Part shown: positions 50,840 to 55,872 of the stretch, in pieces | How positions within the stretch are numbered: position 1 is the stretch's first letter | How the letters are laid out: every line of letters begins with the position of its first letter | The notes under the pieces: model-generated | The model's database searches: none | The model's input: the letters and a program-made list of their open reading frames with translations, nothing else | Told to the model about the DNA's origin: nothing | Translations under genes and position numbers: made by a program | Source of the DNA: a virus | Reading direction: 5' to 3' (one strand) | IMG/VR virus record: IMGVR_UViG_3300010158_000084 | Coordinates: 1 to 55,872 of that record | Length of the DNA stretch: 55,872 nt

Positions 50840-52669
50840 ATGAGCACTTCATCCTTTACTGAATTTAAACTACCAAGAAATGCATATGCAGCATTTGATG
50901 CACTAAGTATTAAACAATTAATTACGAATCGTTTAAAAACGATGAATGTATTTCCAGATATAGACTATGAAGGAAGTAATATTAATGGATTAGTGGATGT
51001 AGTAGCATATACATACCATGTATTATTGTTTTATCTTAACCAAACGGCAGCAGATGCTACATTTTCGCAGGCAGAATTGTTCGAAAACATGAATAAGATA
51101 GTATCTTTGATCGGGTATAAGCCTACAGGGAATCATACATCAGCATTGAAAATAAATATGTACGGAACTGTTGGATTGGCAGTAGGATCATACTCCATAC
51201 AAAGATTTTCATATATTATTATCAATAATATATATTATTCATTTAATAAAGATATATCTTTTCAAAAAACCACATATTCCATAGCAGATGAATATATAGA
51301 ATCGGTGGGGATGAATAATCTATTATATCAGGGAACATTCAAAGAATATCCGTTATATTCAGCGATTGGAGAAAATTTTGAAGTATTTACATTGAATATA
51401 AACTATCCATTAGACTCATCGTCTAATAAGATGATAGATCATGATAACATATTTATATATGTACAAGATATAGAAACTGAAAAGTGGACAGAATGGAAAG
51501 AAATAAATAGTTTATACTTATCTGATAATGTATCCAAAGTATTTGAAAAGAAATTGAATGAATATGGTCATTATGAAATTAAATTTGGAGATAATATCAA
51601 TGGTAGACGTTTAAATCCAAGAGATAAAATTGCTATATTCTATTTAGAAAGTGATTCTGCGAATGGAATGGTAGGTGTAAACTCTAGTAAAGAAGGAAAA
51701 ATACAAATATATAAATCTAGTCTATTTGATCAAATATTTAAAGATATAAAAGACGAAAATTCGAATTATTTGACCAGAGACGATTCGTTGACTTTGAAAT
51801 TTGACAATGAATATGCCTCAATTCCTCCTACTACGATGGAAACGGTAGGAGAAATAAGAAAAAATGCCCCATTATTATTCTCATCACAAAATAGAGCCGT
51901 TACTACGTATGATTATGAATCTTATGTAGTAAAAAATTTCGCAAATATCATACAAAGTGTAAAAACTGTATCAAATAAACAATATACTTCCGAATATTTG
52001 TCATATTTTTATGAATTGGGTTTGGAAAGACCTAATTTAGACGACAAAATGCTTTTCAACCAAGTATCATTCAATGATGCGTGTGATTTTAATAATGTAT
52101 ATCTATTTTGTGTTCCAAAATATGGAGCGATACAAAATGAAACAACCCCAATTGATTTATTTTTTGCGCAAAAGCAGATATTAGTAGATAAACTGAACAC
52201 AGTCAAGATGATAAATCATAATATTGTGGTAAGTGATCCAGTCTATGTTGCATTTGATATAGGATTACCGACTTTAAACGAAATTATTACATCAAATATC
52301 AGAAATGAATCTATAATCAGAATCACACGATCTCCTAATCAGGTGATATCAAAAGATCAAGTCAAAAATACAATTTTTAATTTGATAAAACAATTTTTTG
52401 CACAGGAAAACAATGAATTGGGCCAATTATTAAATTTGACAAATTTGAGTTTTAATATATTAAACATCGAAGGTATAAAATCACTAGAAACCGTTCGAAT
52501 GGTGGGAAATGTAGAATATAAGACTCCTAATATAAGTTTTATATATTGGAATCCTCTATACTCTAGTGCAAATATTAATACTACAGCTCAAAATATGAAT
52601 TTGAATTTTTATCAGTTTCCATTTTTTTATGAAATAACAAATTTAATTAATAAAATAGAAATTATATAA
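50840..52669 (+). CDS. 6: Baseplate wedge protein (T4 gp6-like)
   Basis: A 609-residue protein (T4 gp6: 660). The conserved core GEIRKNAPLLFSSQNRAVTT then YDYESYVVKNFANIIQSV near residues 335-375 is diagnostic of gp6/gpJ-type wedge proteins. The N-terminal FPDIDYEGSNINGLVDVVAY then LLFYLNQTAADATFSQAELF also matches. The C-terminus RITRSPNQVISKDQVKNTIF and SLETVRMVGNVEYKTPNISF fits the typical C-terminal domain. It would form the iris that opens when the tail contracts. The next gene starts one base after its stop. Confidence 0.92.
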   Translation: MSTSSFTEFKLPRNAYAAFDALSIKQLITNRLKTMNVFPDIDYEGSNINGLVDVVAYTYHVLLFYLNQTAADATFSQAELFENMNKIVSLIGYKPTGNHTSALKINMYGTVGLAVGSYSIQRFSYIIINNIYYSFNKDISFQKTTYSIADEYIESVGMNNLLYQGTFKEYPLYSAIGENFEVFTLNINYPLDSSSNKMIDHDNIFIYVQDIETEKWTEWKEINSLYLSDNVSKVFEKKLNEYGHYEIKFGDNINGRRLNPRDKIAIFYLESDSANGMVGVNSSKEGKIQIYKSSLFDQIFKDIKDENSNYLTRDDSLTLKFDNEYASIPPTTMETVGEIRKNAPLLFSSQNRAVTTYDYESYVVKNFANIIQSVKTVSNKQYTSEYLSYFYELGLERPNLDDKMLFNQVSFNDACDFNNVYLFCVPKYGAIQNETTPIDLFFAQKQILVDKLNTVKMINHNIVVSDPVYVAFDIGLPTLNEIITSNIRNESIIRITRSPNQVISKDQVKNTIFNLIKQFFAQENNELGQLLNLTNLSFNILNIEGIKSLETVRMVGNVEYKTPNISFIYWNPLYSSANINTTAQNMNLNFYQFPFFYEITNLINKIEII

Positions 52670-52670
52670 A

Positions 52671-55600
52671 ATGGAAAATTATCATAGATATATATATTTT
52701 GCTACATTAGATTATGCAGGGACGCCTACAACTACTGGATATGCACTACCGATTACTCCATTTACTTTTATACCAATATTTGATGACGGGGATAGTGTAG
52801 ATTATTCTAAACAAAATATATTGTGGGATTTTGGAGACGGAACTACATCGAAGACAATTACTGCATCACATTATTACGAATTGCCCGGTTGGTATACAGT
52901 AAAATGTTATATATTAGGAAAAGAAGGAGCTGGATATGTAGATGCATTTTCTCAAAATATATTAATACATGATTATATTTCAGATTCATTAGCAATACAA
53001 GGAGTTAACAGTAAAACAGACTCTGGATCTGACCAAAATCCATTTAAAGTATACCGTTTTAATAGTTTACATACGCATAAAATATTATCATCGGTAGGAT
53101 ATACCATAAATCTACATTCTGACGGCAATGTAGCTCCCATATTAGATATGGAAAAGTATAATAAAGATGTATGGGCACATCTCAAGCCATCCTGTAGATT
53201 TGAATCATACGAAATAAACCAAACAATGGGAACTTACGAGAGAATTCCAGTAAGTAAAATACAAACAGATAATAATACAGATATCTATGCTAGAGTATTT
53301 AATAATAAATTGGAATTGTGTCCTGCATTCTATGACGGAGCATGTTTAGTAGGAACCTCTGGAAGTAAAGTAGTTTATTATATAGATGATATACCGAAAG
53401 ATATTAATATAATAGAAGGAGAACAACCTATTAATATATATGCATCATTTGATACTAAAAAATTTAAGGATTTAGATTCTAATGGTAAGAATTATCCCGA
53501 TAATAGATATTCTATATTGAATAATATATATAATTCCAACGGTCATTATATTATAATACAAAAGATAAATTCCGATCATTTAACCATAACTTCTAATGGT
53601 ATAGATGATGATAATAATGGTAATTTAATAGATAGTTTTAATATATACCCACAGAAATTTATAGGACAAAAAATACCATTTGTAGTTAAAATTAAAGATG
53701 CATTCGAAAAACCTTCAAAATATAATAACATATTACAGTATAATACAAATTCTAATTTAATTTCAGCGCAAATATATTTAGAACTAAGAGATAAAAAAAA
53801 TAAATCTGTACCGAATGTCAAATTTTATTCAAATTATGGTGTATTATCTACTGAAAAATACGGAGGGTATTTCAAAGGTTATCTAATTGTAGACAAACCT
53901 ATATCAGATGTACATATATATGCTAAAGCAGTTCCATCAGTATCTAATAGCACTAATAAAGGATATAGTGTGGATACTACATATAGTCTAATAAATAGTC
54001 CACAAACATATAACATATATAATTTATCAATACGAAACGATGTTAAAAATAAACAAAGAAAAATTATAGAACAAACTACATTTAGTTCCAATGTATTATC
54101 TGGGATATATTCATCTTGTGTAGTATCTAAAAGATTAAATGATGGAAGTAGTATATATTATGCATGGATGGTGGATTCGGATTCGGATAAGATATTAAAA
54201 TATGATATTCTTAATAATACGGTATTGTATGACCAATATGTTTTACCAGAAAATTCATCTCCATCTGATATTTGCAGTGATAGAGATGGAAACGTGTGGG
54301 TAACATTATACGATTCAGTTAGTACAATTAGAATTAATAATCTATCTAATCAAATTGATTATATCATAAAACCTTCAATTGATAATACCGTAACCATAGA
54401 TCATGGAAATACGGTAACTCCAGCATCTATAGATACAGATACAGAAAATAATATATGGATATCATATTCTAATCCAACATTATCATTTATTGAAAAATAT
54501 AAATATGACGGGACATTCTTATTTAAGAATATATTATCTCCTAAATTAGAATCTACGGAAATTGTAACAGATCTGAAAGGAAATGCGTGGGGTATTGGTA
54601 AAGATACAACTACAAATACTAAAAAGTTATCATCATATAATGATAGAATTTATAAAATAGATAAAGATGGAACTTCGTTGATATATTATGCTGGTGCAGG
54701 GAGTTTATGGAATCTAACTATAGACGTATTAGGAAATGTGTGGGTCACTAAAAATATAAACGAGGTAATGAATATAAATTCGAATACCGGACAAATACAA
54801 ACATTTCGATTAAACGATAAAATATCAGATTCATATATAAGTGATTTGGAAGGAATTGCGTGTACAACGGATAATAATATAATTATAGTAGATAATACTA
54901 ATAAGAAACTATATTATTTTGATGCTAATATAGATAAGTATGGATTTCTCTTACAAGAAGTAAAAATAGATACTGAATTATCACCTGATGGTACAGTACC
55001 TAAAATAGAAGCATATGGAGATTGGAACGGATTTAAATATATAAATAAATTCCAAAAAGGAAGAAAACCACCGGATCCTATATATGGGAAAAGTAATACA
55101 TTTAATATATATCCGTCAGACGAAGGAGAATACGAAATAAGAAAAGTTAATGAAAATTTTGATATGAAGAAACAAATGAAATCATATCGATTTCAGGAGT
55201 ATTTATTAAATGCGGATTCTGTATTCGATGGATTCATGGGAACCGCATTAGGAACATTATCATCAGAACCAGAAGAATTAAGTAAAGTAATCTACGAAAA
55301 AATATCCAATTTTAATGATAATTTACAAAATATAGATACATGTAATATCAAAGCATTACAATCAATGTATGAAATGTTAGACGAGAGCTTTCTAACTTTT
55401 AACGATACTAGTTATAATCTACCAGCGAGATTATCTAGATTGGTGGATATATTTTCTATAAAATATTCAAAATTAAAAGGAAGTAAAGATAAATTTTCGG
55501 ATAATTTTGATGACAAAGGATATAATAACAAAGCATTAAGAGAAAACAACCAAGAAATTTATTATGGATTTAATAAAGGTGATAAATTAGATTTTTTTAC

Positions 55601-55872
55601 TGGGATATTGACCGCAGGAAATAATATAATAGCTTTTGAAAAATATAGTGAAACATATAGGGTATTGAATACTGATATTCTAAGTTCTACTATAGGAGGT
55701 ATACAGTATATTGATAATATTAATAGAACGTATAATCTAAGCTCGTATCATCCAAATTGGGGATGGTCTTTGATACTGCCAGATAATTACAACAATAGTC
55801 AAATACCATTATTTTATGATTTCTACGAATATCTAGTAGCATATTCGAACATACAAACAGAAGGAGTTATAA
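52671..55872 (+). CDS. Giant gp7-position baseplate protein with PKD domain and propeller-like repeats, 3' partial
   Basis: An open frame of at least 1067 codons from ATG 52671, checked codon by codon, with no stop up to the right edge. It begins MENYHRYIYFATLDYAGTPT. Residues 30-90 form a PKD-like domain (SKQNILWDFGDGTTSKTITA then HYYELPGWYTVKCYI). Residues about 490-760 hold propeller-like repeats (DICSDRDGNVWVTLYDS, DLKGNAWGIGKD, DVLGNVWVTKNINEV), similar to streptogramin-lyase or NHL units. Residues 835-985 are helical (RFQEYLLNADSVFDGFMGTA). T4 gp7 has the same place and size (1032), and the C-terminal helical part may be its core, so a gp7 role is likely by position. Confidence 0.8.
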   Translation, partial: MENYHRYIYFATLDYAGTPTTTGYALPITPFTFIPIFDDGDSVDYSKQNILWDFGDGTTSKTITASHYYELPGWYTVKCYILGKEGAGYVDAFSQNILIHDYISDSLAIQGVNSKTDSGSDQNPFKVYRFNSLHTHKILSSVGYTINLHSDGNVAPILDMEKYNKDVWAHLKPSCRFESYEINQTMGTYERIPVSKIQTDNNTDIYARVFNNKLELCPAFYDGACLVGTSGSKVVYYIDDIPKDINIIEGEQPINIYASFDTKKFKDLDSNGKNYPDNRYSILNNIYNSNGHYIIIQKINSDHLTITSNGIDDDNNGNLIDSFNIYPQKFIGQKIPFVVKIKDAFEKPSKYNNILQYNTNSNLISAQIYLELRDKKNKSVPNVKFYSNYGVLSTEKYGGYFKGYLIVDKPISDVHIYAKAVPSVSNSTNKGYSVDTTYSLINSPQTYNIYNLSIRNDVKNKQRKIIEQTTFSSNVLSGIYSSCVVSKRLNDGSSIYYAWMVDSDSDKILKYDILNNTVLYDQYVLPENSSPSDICSDRDGNVWVTLYDSVSTIRINNLSNQIDYIIKPSIDNTVTIDHGNTVTPASIDTDTENNIWISYSNPTLSFIEKYKYDGTFLFKNILSPKLESTEIVTDLKGNAWGIGKDTTTNTKKLSSYNDRIYKIDKDGTSLIYYAGAGSLWNLTIDVLGNVWVTKNINEVMNINSNTGQIQTFRLNDKISDSYISDLEGIACTTDNNIIIVDNTNKKLYYFDANIDKYGFLLQEVKIDTELSPDGTVPKIEAYGDWNGFKYINKFQKGRKPPDPIYGKSNTFNIYPSDEGEYEIRKVNENFDMKKQMKSYRFQEYLLNADSVFDGFMGTALGTLSSEPEELSKVIYEKISNFNDNLQNIDTCNIKALQSMYEMLDESFLTFNDTSYNLPARLSRLVDIFSIKYSKLKGSKDKFSDNFDDKGYNNKALRENNQEIYYGFNKGDKLDFFTGILTAGNNIIAFEKYSETYRVLNTDILSSTIGGIQYIDNINRTYNLSSYHPNWGWSLILPDNYNNSQIPLFYDFYEYLVAYSNIQTEGVI

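Noticed and set aside
1-55872. tRNA genes, insertion sequences and toxin-antitoxin or defence islands
   Set aside because: Intergenic gaps are short and none contains a cloverleaf-like sequence; no transposase, inverted-repeat pair or recognisable defence domain was seen by eye. A tRNA search tool would be decisive.

Overview
This window is part of the genome of a large, AT-rich tailed phage with a contractile tail and a T4-like core (Caudoviricetes, myovirus morphology). Almost every base is coding. Recognisable T4-type homologues are the recombination nuclease subunit gp46 (cut by the left edge), family B DNA polymerase gp43, the UvsX recombinase, ssDNA-binding gp32, sliding clamp gp45, a gp61-type primase, clamp loader gp44, dUTPase, terminase gp17, sheath gp18, tube gp19, gp26/gp51-type baseplate proteins, a tape measure, and baseplate proteins gp53, gp27, gp25 and gp6. 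The right edge cuts a giant gp7-position protein. The genes use the standard bacterial code. I saw no tRNA, rRNA, CRISPR or insertion sequence. The host cannot be named from this sequence, but it must use sigma-70-like promoters, and the architecture suggests it translates leaderless mRNAs.

Layout. Positions 1-13010 hold mostly DNA replication and recombination genes with two glycosyltransferases, largely on the + strand, separated by four clear hairpin terminators (three here, one near 30 kb). Positions 13018-14988 hold small unknown genes. Positions 14997-28930 hold a tail-fibre/adhesin island: three minus-strand and three plus-strand genes diverging from one short back-to-back promoter region, built from NHL propellers, Ig-like domains, RCC1-like repeats and fibre repeats. 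Positions 28935-37788 hold neck, scaffold-like, terminase, sheath and tube genes. Positions 37798-47852 hold baseplate chaperones, tape measure and hub genes. Positions 47855-50325 are mixed (gp16-like, dUTPase, gp44, a virion-like unknown). Positions 50358 to the end hold baseplate wedge genes gp25, gp6 and the gp7-position protein.

Expression. At 22 genes on both strands a T4-type late promoter core (TAAATA, rarely TAAGTA or TAAATT) lies upstream of the start codon, and in 21 of them the gap is exactly 5 or 6 bases. Several sigma-70-like promoters (TTGATT-N16/17-TATAAT) of replication genes show the same 5-6 base gap. With T4 late promoter geometry the first transcribed base would be the A of the start codon, so this phage appears to make leaderless mRNAs for most of its transcription units. 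Recognisable Shine-Dalgarno sequences are almost absent. The ssDNA-binding gene is the exception, with a guanine-free, CA-rich leader of about 36 bases that looks like an autoregulatory operator.

Other highlights are a 134-residue mini-intein inside the large terminase, an internal duplication in an oversized tail sheath, a 3D/double-psi barrel murein-hydrolase-like domain where T4 gp5 carries lysozyme, tandem 60-bp duplications in a giant fibre gene, and a gp7-position baseplate protein carrying a PKD domain and propeller-like repeats. All assignments are by eye from sequence motifs; no database search was run.
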